From contig CALUFN010000010.1 of assembly GCA_944319945.1 (NCBI GenBank), positions 1 through 59,219 on the forward strand: a DNA stretch of 59,219 nucleotides, read 5' to 3'. The position numbers and the translations under genes were made by a program. How positions within the stretch are numbered: the first letter of the stretch is position 1; the number at the start of each line of letters is the position of its first letter. The notes under the pieces are model-generated. The model saw nothing but the letters and a program-made list of their open reading frames with translations, was not told the DNA's origin and made no database searches. Origin of the DNA: an uncultured Prevotella sp. (GTDB taxonomy: Bacteria; Bacteroidota; Bacteroidia; Bacteroidales; Bacteroidaceae). Positions 46,246 through 54,368 of the stretch are shown here, one piece after another.

Positions 46246-46253
46246 CAAAATTA
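46246..46253 (-). promoter_or_regulatory. Putative -7 box of the AraC regulator gene
   Basis: Minus strand TAATTTTG matches TAnnTTTG, 43 bp upstream of the ATG at 46203. Confidence 0.4.
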
Positions 46254-46617
46254 CCAAAAACAATCCGAAACGCCGTGTCCCATATTACCAATAACACCCC
46301 CCAAATCACCAACAACACGTTAAATAACCGTAATCGACCGTTCACCCAATGATTAGTCAAGCAGCTCTCACAGCTCTCCCAGCTATCATAGCACATCCAA
46401 GCTATCTAATTACAACAAAGCCCTCATTGATTTTTCATCTCTCTCAGGCCTCACAGCACCTCCCGATTCTCTTATTATCGCAATTTGCCAATATGCTATC
46501 TATTATTCGATTTCAATTACTTTTTGTCACTCCAACTTTGTTAACGATTTTCATTAAAATAGAAATCAGGCTTTCCCAGAAATCCCCTCGCTCTCCGAAA
46601 AATCACTCCGAAAAATC

Positions 46618-46749
46618 CGTGCAGCCGCTTCCCGATTTTCGTGCAGCGGCTTCCCGACAATCGTGCAGCGGCTTCCCGATTTTCGTGCAGCCGCTTCCCG
46701 ACATCCGTGCAGCGGCTTCCCGATGCTCGCGCAGCCGCTTCCCGACAAA
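46618..46749. repeat. Six-copy 22-bp tandem array
   Basis: Six units of exactly 22 bp start at 46618, 46640, 46662, 46684, 46706 and 46728. The core CGTGCAGCSGCTTCCCGA is nearly invariant (one CGCGCAG), the last four bases vary. 22 is not a multiple of 3, arguing against a coding repeat. Confidence 0.85.
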
Positions 46750-46995
46750 AATTTAATCACTTCTTATCATTCCGTAACCAATCTTAACACTGTCAAACGC
46801 CCGTTTTTTGCACACCGTCGCCCTATTCTCCCATAACTCCCAGTCATCCCGCCAATTACGATTGCACACCTGACGTTCGCATATTTGCAGCCTCCCGATT
46901 TCCGAAAAATTCTGCGCCAGTCTTAGCGCGTCATCCTTTTACACATTGTCAGCAAATCTCCCGTTCCGCTTACACCCGTCTCCCCATAAAAAAGA

Positions 46996-47238
46996 CGGCC
47001 ACCCTCACGGGCCGCCGCCAAAAAATAAAATTATCACTACGGCACGGTAACTGGCACCGTAGCTTATGAAAATTGAAGCGCCAGGGGACCCGTCACGGGC
47101 GCCCGGACGCAAGATTAAAAGTTAAATAATAACCTAAATCTAAACGTGACAGGGGACCCTCGCGGGCGCCCTGCTACAATTGTAACATTATCGATTGAAT
47201 TAAATGATTGAGAAGCCGGGGGCCCTCACGGGTGCCCG
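46996..47238. repeat. Series of GC-rich hairpins with related sequence
   Basis: GC-rich islands in AT-rich DNA: 46996-47014 (CCACCCTCACGGGCCG-like), 47037-47062 (CTACGG/CCGTAG stem), 47083-47104 (AGGGGACCCGTCACGGGC), 47151-47172 (AGGGGACCCTCGCGGGCGCC) and 47217-47238 (GGGGGCCCTCACGGGTGCCC). The last three are spaced about 66-68 bp. They lie downstream of the beta-barrel gene at 47286, so the nearest may terminate it. Confidence 0.6.
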
Positions 47239-47285
47239 AGCAACAAAAATACTATGAAAAATATTATGTTTATGTGCATGTAGTA

Positions 47286-47912
47286 TCAGAAATAATACGC
47301 CGCAGACACCTGCCACGAGTTGCTGCGACCGCGGAAGGCGCTCGTCACGCCGTCGCCGAAGGTCACGTCGCCCGTCTTTCCGCACACGATGTTATAGTTG
47401 GCGCCCACCTGCAGGTGGCCCAGCAGCATCACTCCGGCGCCCACGTTAACGCTGAACACCGACTTGGCCAGCCTCCAGCCGGCAACGTCCTCGAAGAGCG
47501 AGACGTCCCTGTCGCCGATGTTGAAGCCGAACTGCGGACCCGCGGCCAGGTAAACGCCTGCCAGCGAGCCCAGCCCTATGTCGTAGCGCAGGTTCACCGG
47601 GATGTTTATGGCCTTCTGTTTCATCGTCGCGTCGAGCCGTCCGCCGTCCTCGGTGAACACGTCCTTGAACTTCGCCTCGCGCTGGTCGTAAAGCGCGGAG
47701 ACGTCAATGCCCAGCCCTACGATGGGCAGGCCGAACTTGACCGTAGGCCCCACGAAGAAGCCCGAGCGGTTGTCGGCCTCGAAAAGGTCGTTGCCGAACG
47801 ACATGCGCGTTATGTTTACGCCTCCCTTCAAGCCGAACTTCAGCTGAGCCGAGGCCGTCTGCACCGACACGCAGGCCAGCGCAAACATCACGAATAGCAT
47901 CATCTTCCTCAT
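47286..47912 (-). CDS. Outer-membrane beta-barrel protein (PorT/OmpW-like)
   Basis: 208 residues: signal peptide (MLFVMFALACVSVQTASA), then an eight-strand-type barrel with GLKGGVNITRMSFGNDLFEA, FVGPTVKFGLPIVGLGIDVS, NIPVNLRYDIGLGSLAGVYL, AAGPQFGFNIGD and the terminal WQVSAAYYF ending in Phe. This fits the outer membrane beta-barrel family common in Bacteroidota; no specific function. It lies just downstream of gldN but has its own promoter (TTTG, 20-bp spacer, TACTTTTG) and a perfect 14-bp hairpin at the transcript start. Confidence 0.85.
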   Translation of the reverse strand: MRKMMLFVMFALACVSVQTASAQLKFGLKGGVNITRMSFGNDLFEADNRSGFFVGPTVKFGLPIVGLGIDVSALYDQREAKFKDVFTEDGGRLDATMKQKAINIPVNLRYDIGLGSLAGVYLAAGPQFGFNIGDRDVSLFEDVAGWRLAKSVFSVNVGAGVMLLGHLQVGANYNIVCGKTGDVTFGDGVTSAFRGRSNSWQVSAAYYF

Positions 47913-47944
47913 AATACGAATACCTTTTGATTAATGAAAAATAT

Positions 47945-47978
47945 CAGCGCGCAATGCGTACCGCCGCATTGCGCGCTG
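47945..47978 (-). terminator. Hairpin after gldN, overlapping the start of the next transcript
   Basis: CAGCGCGCAATGCG (47945-47958) pairs perfectly with 47965-47978 (6-nt loop), followed on the minus strand by ATATTTTTC. It can terminate the T9SS operon, and it also overlaps the predicted transcription start of the beta-barrel gene. Confidence 0.6.
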
Positions 47979-48010
47979 CAAAAGTAGTCCTTTTTATCCA
48001 TAAAAACAAA
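47979..48010 (-). promoter_or_regulatory. Promoter of the outer-membrane beta-barrel gene
   Basis: Minus strand TTTG at 48010-48007, 20-bp spacer, then TACTTTTG at 47986-47979: a full match to the Bacteroidota consensus, immediately before the hairpin at 47945-47978. Confidence 0.7.
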
Positions 48011-48036
48011 CATTAGGCCGCATAAAAGCATAAAAA

Positions 48037-49128
48037 TCAATGCCTCTGACGCCTTACGGTGACTCTCGCGGCGCTGCCCGACGACTGCGCGGGGCGGCTC
48101 TTCGAGCTTTTGCGGCTTACCGACTGCGACGCGCGCCGGTTCCTCTTGGCCTTCCTGCCCTTAACGGTCTTCGCCTCTGCCTTAGCTATGCTGTCGAGCG
48201 AATCCTTGCGCGCCTGGTCGCCCCAAACGTTCTTCTCGAAGGCCGCAAGCTCGGCCTCTATCCTGCGCTGCTCCTTCGCAAGCGTCGAGTCGTCGGGGCA
48301 GTATTGCGCCAGGGTGCGCCCCAGCAGGTTGGCAGTCTTGTAGATCTTGCCCTTGTACATGTTGCGCGTGAAGTAATCGTCCATGCTCATCGTGGCGGCA
48401 TTGTTGAGATTGCTCGTCATGACCACCTGTTTCGAGAGGTAAGGAGCCGCGTCGGAGTACTTGACCCAGAACAGCGGATACTTCTGCTCGCCGTCGCCGA
48501 AGTCGTCAGTACGCCACAATACGGGGCAGAGGGCCGTCGGCATGATGTGGAAGGTGCCCGAGTTCTGGTCGAAATAAGCGCTCTCCTTCACGTAGTACGA
48601 CTTCACCTCGGCCGACGGTATGTCGCTGTCGTCGATCGAAATGCCCCTGTCCGTGCGCTCGTAGTATATGTGGTAATTGTCGAGAAACGCCTTGCGGTCC
48701 ACCCGGGACGAGTCGGAGAACACCTCGTTGCCGTCCAGCCGGTACTCGTAAGCCGGCACCGTGCCCCTCATCATCAGCTTGAACAGGTAGGCGAAGAGGT
48801 TCATCTGCGAGCCGACGGGCTCCGTCGGGTAATACAGCGGGGCGTTCTCGTCCTCGGTGAGCACTATCTCACGGTAGATGTCGCGCCGCCACACCACGTC
48901 TTCTGACATCTTCGCCGCCGTGGGATAAGATATCTGCGCGCGCACCGAGAGCTGCTGCGCACCCTGCGCCTGGCGCCTCTGCGCCTCGCGGCGGCGCGCC
49001 GCCGGCTGGGCGGCAGACTCGGCCACGCAGGCCAGCAACAGCACGCCCGCCGCTGCGGCCCTGAGCGCGCCCGGCACGCCCGGCCGCCCCACGGCCTGCG
49101 TGCGCCGCTTGAATAATCGTATAATCAT
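48037..49128 (-). CDS. gldN: Type IX secretion/gliding protein GldN (PorN)
   Basis: 363 residues. Periplasmic component of the T9SS core ring with GldK. Signal peptide region (ALRAAAAGVLLLACVAESAA), then the GldN core: MSEDVVWRRDIYREIVLTED, NAPLYYPTEPVGSQMNLFAY, AFLDNYHIYYERTDRGISID, IPSAEVKSYYVKESAYFDQN and LCPVLWRT. The C-terminal ~45 residues are a low-complexity basic tail (KGRKAKRNRRASQSVSRKSS). It starts 55 bp after gldM. Order porP-gldK-gldL-gldM-gldN matches Porphyromonas. A terminator-like hairpin follows. Confidence 0.93.
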   Translation of the reverse strand: MIIRLFKRRTQAVGRPGVPGALRAAAAGVLLLACVAESAAQPAARRREAQRRQAQGAQQLSVRAQISYPTAAKMSEDVVWRRDIYREIVLTEDENAPLYYPTEPVGSQMNLFAYLFKLMMRGTVPAYEYRLDGNEVFSDSSRVDRKAFLDNYHIYYERTDRGISIDDSDIPSAEVKSYYVKESAYFDQNSGTFHIMPTALCPVLWRTDDFGDGEQKYPLFWVKYSDAAPYLSKQVVMTSNLNNAATMSMDDYFTRNMYKGKIYKTANLLGRTLAQYCPDDSTLAKEQRRIEAELAAFEKNVWGDQARKDSLDSIAKAEAKTVKGRKAKRNRRASQSVSRKSSKSRPAQSSGSAARVTVRRQRH

Positions 49129-49182
49129 ATTCGCTTGAATTTTATGTTACGGTAATACGCGGCGGCCGAGAGCCGCCGGCCG

Positions 49183-50733
49183 TCATCTTACGATGACCTC
49201 CATCGTGGCGGGCAGCGTGCGCTTGATGCCGTCGGGGCCCACCGCCGATATGCGTGTGATGTAGAATCGCTTGTTGCGCGACAGCCTGCGGAACGTGTCG
49301 CGCTGCCGCTGCGAGAAGTTCGGGCCGTCGGACACCATCGGTACGGCGTTGCCCATGTTGTCGTAAAACACCGCCTCGAAGCCCAACACCTTAAACGGTA
49401 TGTCGAGCAGACCGTCGTCTATCGCCGCCTTGATGCCCCCGGCGGACATCAGCGAGGCCTTAGCCAGCCCTCCCGTGCGGAACCTATCGTCGCCGATCTG
49501 TATGTACGGCGTAGGGTCGGGCAGCTTGCGCACCTTGAACGTGAAGCCCCCCACGGGCCTGGCCTGCCCCGTCTGCAGCGACATGACGTTGATGGTCACG
49601 TCCTTTCCTACGGCCGTCGGACGGGCGATATACTTGCCCGGACCCACCGGCTGCAGCGTGCCCCCGGTCATTGAGGCCGACACCTTGTTGAGCGGAACGC
49701 CCGGAATGCTGATGCTCACGGGGTTGCTGTAGCCCGCGTAGAGCACGTTCATCAAGTCGGCAGACACCGTAGCGCTCGGGTCCACCACCGTGTACTTCTG
49801 CGAGAAGTCGCGGCGTATGGTCTCTCCGCTGCCGTTCTGCATCGTGATATACCCCGTCAGGTTGAACTCGCCGGTGCGCCCCGTCACTATTTCATACGTG
49901 TTATCGCGCAGGTCCACCTGCCTCCCGCCGATGAAGATGCGCGGTTTCTGCGTCGTGTCGACGGCCGCCATCACGATCTGCGCCGAGAACTTGTCGCCGC
50001 GCACGATAGTCTGCGAGTTCGGTATGACGAACGCGCTCAGCTTGTTCACGCGTATGTCCTTCATGTCGATGTTGGCCGACAGTGCGTGAAGCACCTCCCC
50101 CTCGGCGTAGCGCACGTCGCTCTGCAGCTTCGTGAGCAGCGTCACCGCCGCCGCTACGGGCATGTCCTCGAACATGTACTCCTGCCAGTTCTTGCCCATC
50201 GTGCGTGCGTGCTTAGGCAGCGTGGTGGTCAGGTTACTCGCGATGATGGCCTTCTGCCGCTCGTCGTCGACCATCGACAATATCCGTTCACGGAACGCGT
50301 TGATCGCGTCGAACAGCTTCTTGCCGTTGCCGCGCCCCGGCGCCAGCATCACTTGGTTGGCCGCCTCGAGGTCGTCCTTGCGCTCTATGTTCATCACGTC
50401 GCCGTCCTCGCCGTCGGCTTCCCTCACTATTGCGACCTTGAGCTGCTGCGCGAAGTTGAACAGCGAGTCGCTCATCCGCTTCACCTCGGTGGCTTTCTCG
50501 AACCAAGCCCTTACCTTCTGCGGATTGGCGCGCATCTGCGCCTCGAAATCGCCGTAAAGCGCCGCATTCTCCGAAGCCGAGTTCGTAGTAGTGCGGTGCA
50601 AGCTCTCCTCCACCACGGAGAAGCCTTCCAGCACCTCCGTCGACACGTTAAGCGCAAGCATTGCCATGAGGACGACGTACATCAGGTTGATCATCTTCTG
50701 GCGTGGAGATACCGGTCTTTTCTTTATTGCCAT
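49183..50733 (-). CDS. gldM: Type IX secretion/gliding motor protein GldM (PorM)
   Basis: 516 residues. One N-terminal membrane segment after SPRQKMINLMYVVLMAMLAL, then a long periplasmic region of stacked domains ending in KRTLPATMEVIVR. Family landmarks are NVSTEVLEGFSVVEESLHRT, WQEYMFEDMPVAAAVTLLTK, IPGVPLNKVSASMTGGTL and PYIQIGDDRFRTGGLAKASL. GldM with GldL forms the proton-driven motor that rotates and energises the T9SS. The start lies 5 bp after the gldL stop. Confidence 0.94.
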   Translation of the reverse strand: MAIKKRPVSPRQKMINLMYVVLMAMLALNVSTEVLEGFSVVEESLHRTTTNSASENAALYGDFEAQMRANPQKVRAWFEKATEVKRMSDSLFNFAQQLKVAIVREADGEDGDVMNIERKDDLEAANQVMLAPGRGNGKKLFDAINAFRERILSMVDDERQKAIIASNLTTTLPKHARTMGKNWQEYMFEDMPVAAAVTLLTKLQSDVRYAEGEVLHALSANIDMKDIRVNKLSAFVIPNSQTIVRGDKFSAQIVMAAVDTTQKPRIFIGGRQVDLRDNTYEIVTGRTGEFNLTGYITMQNGSGETIRRDFSQKYTVVDPSATVSADLMNVLYAGYSNPVSISIPGVPLNKVSASMTGGTLQPVGPGKYIARPTAVGKDVTINVMSLQTGQARPVGGFTFKVRKLPDPTPYIQIGDDRFRTGGLAKASLMSAGGIKAAIDDGLLDIPFKVLGFEAVFYDNMGNAVPMVSDGPNFSQRQRDTFRRLSRNKRFYITRISAVGPDGIKRTLPATMEVIVR

Positions 50734-50738
50734 TTCCT

Positions 50739-51566
50739 TTATGCTTCAGAGTTGTTCCCGCCCGTAGCGGTGGCACGCATGTTGACCGTCATGGCCTCGA
50801 TCATGCGCGCGTAAATTTTGTTCAGCTGCTCTATCTGCGACGCCATCTTGCGCGACTGCTCGTTAATCGCGTCGATCGTTCCGATCTGTGCGCTCGCTCC
50901 CTTAAGCTGCATCTCGTACACCTTGCAGATGCCCGTCAGCGTGCGGTTGAGGTTCTCCATCTCCTCGGAGTCGCGCGTAAGGCGCGCGCTCTGCTCCGCC
51001 ACCTTCGTCAGCATGTCGGTTAAATTCTTCAGTTCGGTAACGTAATTATTCGTGGCCTCTTCCATTTCAGGCGACACCTGCTGCTGCGCCGCAACCCAGG
51101 CGGGCACTTCCTGCCCCGCGCCTGCCGGCTGCACGCATGGCGCGCCGCCCTCCGCCGGGCCGCCCGCAGCCGCCTGTCCGCCGCCGGCCACTACCACGTA
51201 AGGCACGCCAGCCGGCTGCGCCCCGGCCGCGCCCTGCGCAGCCGCAGCCTCGGCGGCAAGCTCCTCCTCGTCGTCGGGCAGCCCGCCGTCCTCCTCCTCG
51301 CCTACGTGCGTAGGCAGGTCCTTGCCTATTGCGGTCTTGTCGAACGGCCTGTCGAACGCCGAAATGAAGAATACTATCACCTCGGTGCCCATGCCCAAGT
51401 AAAGCATGATATTGGCTCCGGGAAGGTGGGTCAGCTTGAACAATGTGCCCAAGATAACGATTGACGCGCCCCAACTGTAAGCGTAATTAAGGAACGTTTG
51501 CCCAGGAACGCTGTCAAGCCATTTCTGAAGGCGGTAAACGATGTTATACTTGCTGTACTCGGTCAT
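50739..51566 (-). CDS. gldL: Type IX secretion/gliding motor protein GldL (PorL)
   Basis: 275 residues, with a TAATG start overlapping the gldK stop. Two N-terminal membrane spans (about residues 28-46 and 52-71) in YAYSWGASIVILGTLFKLTH and IMLYLGMGTEVIVFFISAFD, with the conserved glutamate in TEVIVFF. An Ala/Gly/Pro-rich low-complexity linker (about residues 100-165) replaces what is usually a plainer stretch, then a coiled-coil cytoplasmic region (about 168-260). GldL couples proton flow to GldM. The linker could be strain- or clade-specific. Confidence 0.93.
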   Translation of the reverse strand: MTEYSKYNIVYRLQKWLDSVPGQTFLNYAYSWGASIVILGTLFKLTHLPGANIMLYLGMGTEVIVFFISAFDRPFDKTAIGKDLPTHVGEEEDGGLPDDEEELAAEAAAAQGAAGAQPAGVPYVVVAGGGQAAAGGPAEGGAPCVQPAGAGQEVPAWVAAQQQVSPEMEEATNNYVTELKNLTDMLTKVAEQSARLTRDSEEMENLNRTLTGICKVYEMQLKGASAQIGTIDAINEQSRKMASQIEQLNKIYARMIEAMTVNMRATATGGNNSEA

Positions 51567-53020
51567 TATTTTTTCTTCCTTCCTTTTTGTTTCGTACTTG
51601 TTGTAGTGGCGAGGCTCCTGACGCAGCGGAAGCCGATGTAGCTACGGGGCTGGTTCTGGTATTCCCATGTGCGCCATGCCGAACGTATGAGCGACTCGGG
51701 GTCTTTCCACGAACCTCCGCGCACGCTCTTCTTCTTCAACCTGTACGGGTCTTCCTTTGCGGCATTATACTTCAGCTCCGGATTGAGATCGTTCATTGCG
51801 TCGATGCCCGCCTCTGTATAGGTAGTGCTCGTCCACTCGGCCACGTTGCCGGCCATGTCGTAAAGGCCGTTGGAGTTTGACGAGAACAGGCCCACGCGGC
51901 TCGTGATGAGATTTCCATCCTCGGTATAGTTGCCCCTGTCGGGCTTAAAGTTTGCATAGAAGCAGCCGTCTTCGCTCTTTACGTCTACCTGCTCCCAGGG
52001 GAACTCCGTGCCCTCCTTGCCGCGGGCGGCGTATTCCCATTCGGCTTCGGTCGGCAGGCGGTAGCGCTGCACGTACTTCGCCTCACGGCCGAGCCCCTTC
52101 AGCAGGTATTCGGTGCGCCAGGCGCAGAAGGCGTTGGCCTGCTCCCACGTCACTCCCACTACGGGATAGTCATTGTACGTAGGACTGCTGAAGTAGAGGC
52201 GCATGTAGGTCTCGTTGTCCGAGTTTACGAAGTCGTTCACCCAGCACGTGGTGTCGGGATAGATGTTCACGATATACGTGTTGAGGAAGTCCCACGGACC
52301 GCTGAGCGGGCGGTCGATGGTCTGCCTTACGATGCGTCCCTCGTCGTCGATATAGGCCGTGTCCTTAGATATCATCACCACCTCGTCCGGGTTCACCTGC
52401 ACGTCCGTATTAAGGTTGCGCTGGGCCGGATCGAGCCGGTTGCGGCGCAGGGCGGCGGCCGTATAGTCGTAAATCTCGTAACGGTAGTTCATCTGGCTGG
52501 CGTCAAGCAGCTTCTCGCCGGTCACGGGATTGGTGACGTAGAGACTCTCTATGGCCCGCTGCTCGTCTTCGTTGGGCTTGCGCGGCAGGGCCTTCTTCCA
52601 GTTCAGGTGGGGCGTCACGGGGTCGCCGTTCTTGTCTTCGGTTATCATGTAGGTCTCGTCGCCGCCGTAGGCAGGGTCGGCAAGACGCGTGCGGAGAATG
52701 GAGTCGCGCACCCAATAAACGAACTGGCGGTACTCAGAGTTGGTCACTTCGGTCTCGTCCATCCAGAAGCCGTCTACCGATATTTCCTTCGTAGGAGTCT
52801 GCCGCCCCCAAAGGCTGTCGCCCTCGTCGATACCCATCTTTAGGTATCCACGCTTAATCATGGTCATTCCGTAGGGAGTAGGTTCGGTGAAGCTCCTTCC
52901 GCCGACACCCACCACCTCGCCGCCGCGCCCAGACGACGATGCCATACGGCCGCCGAAGCATCCCGTAAGCACCGCCGTAACAAGCAAGGCGAGCGCCATT
53001 ATGATGTTAGTTTTCTTCAT
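51566..53020 (-). CDS. gldK: Type IX secretion/gliding lipoprotein GldK (PorK)
   Basis: 484 residues. Lipoprotein signal (MALALLVTAVLTGCFGGRMA, cysteine near residue 21). The body is an FGE/SUMF-like (formylglycine-generating-type) fold: YLKMGIDEGDSL, VDGFWMDETEVTNSEYRQFV, YNDYPVVGVTWEQANAFCAW, YRLPTEAEWEYAARG, NGLYDMAGNVAEWTST, SVRGGSWKD, YIGFRCVRSL. GldK and GldN form the periplasmic ring under the outer membrane; the FGE fold here is structural, not known to be an enzyme. The gene starts 5 bp after the porP stop. Confidence 0.94.
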   Translation of the reverse strand: MKKTNIIMALALLVTAVLTGCFGGRMASSSGRGGEVVGVGGRSFTEPTPYGMTMIKRGYLKMGIDEGDSLWGRQTPTKEISVDGFWMDETEVTNSEYRQFVYWVRDSILRTRLADPAYGGDETYMITEDKNGDPVTPHLNWKKALPRKPNEDEQRAIESLYVTNPVTGEKLLDASQMNYRYEIYDYTAAALRRNRLDPAQRNLNTDVQVNPDEVVMISKDTAYIDDEGRIVRQTIDRPLSGPWDFLNTYIVNIYPDTTCWVNDFVNSDNETYMRLYFSSPTYNDYPVVGVTWEQANAFCAWRTEYLLKGLGREAKYVQRYRLPTEAEWEYAARGKEGTEFPWEQVDVKSEDGCFYANFKPDRGNYTEDGNLITSRVGLFSSNSNGLYDMAGNVAEWTSTTYTEAGIDAMNDLNPELKYNAAKEDPYRLKKKSVRGGSWKDPESLIRSAWRTWEYQNQPRSYIGFRCVRSLATTTSTKQKGRKKK

Positions 53021-53025
53021 ATTCC

Positions 53026-53979
53026 TTATAATATTCTCACGCTTTTATGCTTATTCCGTCCCTTCTTGAAGAGGTTGACATCCATCTGGTAGCCTAATAT
53101 CAGCTCGTGGCTTCCGTTGCCTATACTTATCGTAGAGGTGTACACCTCGTAGCTGTAGCCTATGTGTATGCCGTGGAAATTGCCGCCCACAAGCACCGTC
53201 ACCGAATTGGTGGGGCTGTACGACAGGCCTCCGTAGAGCATCTTCTTGTCATTGGTGTAAACCAAGCGGCCCGACACGTCGCCGCGCCACGCCACGCCGT
53301 CGGTCCTGACCAATACTGACGGATGTATAGTAAGAAACGGATTTCTTAGCTTAATATTGTATCCTCCGGTCAAATAAAACGTAGGATCTATCTGTAATTC
53401 GTTGGTTTCGCCCAGTTCTACGAGCGGGGAGGTAATGTGTTGGGCCGACAAGCCTACGTACCACGGACCGTGCGTGTAATACAGGCCGAAGCCTATGTCG
53501 AAGGCGCTGCCGTTGACGTCAGACGTAGAAAGGGCAGGGTCGCCCGAGTCCTCTACGTCGAGCTTGGAACCGTCGAATCCCTCGCTGAGCATCCCCAGCT
53601 GCACTCCGGCGCTTATCATGCCGCCCAGCAGGCGGTGCTTGTAGGCGTATTGCAGGGCGAAACGCTGGTGGGTGAAGAGTCCTATCTGGTCGTTAAGCAA
53701 CGACACGCCCACGCCGTGATAGTTTTTCAGCAGGTACAATGGCATGTCGGCCCCGACGTACATCGAGCGCGGATTGTTCTCAAACCCGGCGAAGCTCAAC
53801 GCATACGCGGCCGCTATGTTGAGTTTCTGCTGCTTGCCTACGGCTCCGGCGTTGTAATACGGCTCCAGGTCCCAGTAATGGCTGAACGACACGTCATACT
53901 GCGCGCCGGCCCTCGAGACGGCGAGCAGCAGCAATGCCGATATGATAAAAAGACGTTTTCGCACGATAATATAACGCAT
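53026..53979 (-). CDS. Type IX secretion outer-membrane protein PorP/SprF-like
   Basis: 317 residues from the ATG at 53979 (MRYIIVRKRLF); upstream only a TTG at 54006. Signal peptide (FIISALLLLAVSRAGAQ), then a beta-barrel with family features SHYWDLEPYYNAGAVGKQQK, YVGADMPLYLLKNYHGVGVS, LLNDQIGLFTHQRFALQYAY, LSAQHITSPLVELGETN and the terminal GSHELILGYQMDVN. PorP-type proteins pair with GldK and sit in the outer membrane, first in the operon. Upstream, TACTTTTG (54168-54175) and TATTTTTG (54133-54140) on the minus strand are candidate -7 boxes. Confidence 0.9.
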   Translation of the reverse strand: MRYIIVRKRLFIISALLLLAVSRAGAQYDVSFSHYWDLEPYYNAGAVGKQQKLNIAAAYALSFAGFENNPRSMYVGADMPLYLLKNYHGVGVSLLNDQIGLFTHQRFALQYAYKHRLLGGMISAGVQLGMLSEGFDGSKLDVEDSGDPALSTSDVNGSAFDIGFGLYYTHGPWYVGLSAQHITSPLVELGETNELQIDPTFYLTGGYNIKLRNPFLTIHPSVLVRTDGVAWRGDVSGRLVYTNDKKMLYGGLSYSPTNSVTVLVGGNFHGIHIGYSYEVYTSTISIGNGSHELILGYQMDVNLFKKGRNKHKSVRIL

Positions 53980-54132
53980 GCCCAGCCGTTTTATTGCACA
54001 AGACAAATTAAGAATTAATAGTTAAGAAGCTAAGTTCAGCGTCAAGCTAATTAAAGAAGGCACGTCACATTACATTGAGCAACCGAATTTTCATAATTAT
54101 CAACACTTATTCCCGCTTCACGTTACTTGTCA

Positions 54133-54175
54133 CAAAAATAAGCAGTCAAAAAAAATATTCACACTTACAAAAGTA
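54133..54175 (-). promoter_or_regulatory. Candidate -7 boxes of the T9SS operon
   Basis: Minus strand TACTTTTG (54175-54168) and TATTTTTG (54140-54133) both match TAnnTTTG, 154-196 bp upstream of porP. No TTG at the ideal distance for either. The gap 53980-54368 also has AT-rich heptamer repeats (54007-54060) and a hairpin near 54295-54321; a short plus-strand frame there looks non-coding. Confidence 0.4.
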
Positions 54176-54294
54176 TGAAAAAGAACACAGATAAAAGGGC
54201 AATGGGATCTCCTGCAAACCGGCGTGAAGAGTCCTTGTGGAAAGAGAGACCTCGGGGTTACGGTTATTACGCCATAAAAGGCGGTAAAACGAGA

Positions 54295-54321
54295 AAGTGG
54301 AGACTTTCACCGTCTCCACTT
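54295..54321 (-). terminator. Hairpin after the DUF2795-type gene
   Basis: AAGTGGAGAC (54295-54304) pairs perfectly with GTCTCCACTT (54312-54321), 7-nt loop, about 48 bp past the stop at 54369. T-rich only weakly on the minus strand. Confidence 0.5.
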
Positions 54322-54368
54322 CCGTTAATTTTCTGTTTGTTAGTCAGTAACTTACGCCGATTTTCGGC

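Larger units (their letters stand above)
46204..47285. other. 1.1-kb non-coding, repeat-rich region
   Basis: No convincing gene. From left to right it holds the AraC promoter, a 9-bp-period CAGCTCTCC-like repeat (46362-46388), two CTCCGAAAAATC copies (46593-46617), a six-copy 22-bp tandem array (46618-46749), a stretch without visible features (about 46760-46980), and a series of GC-rich hairpins (46996-47238). The open frame running plus through the tandem array is an artefact of the repeat. Confidence 0.65.

Noticed and set aside
46349-46756. Plus-strand frame across the 22-bp tandem array
   Set aside because: Low-complexity repeats produced by a 22-bp unit that shifts the frame each copy; no ribosome site or domain.
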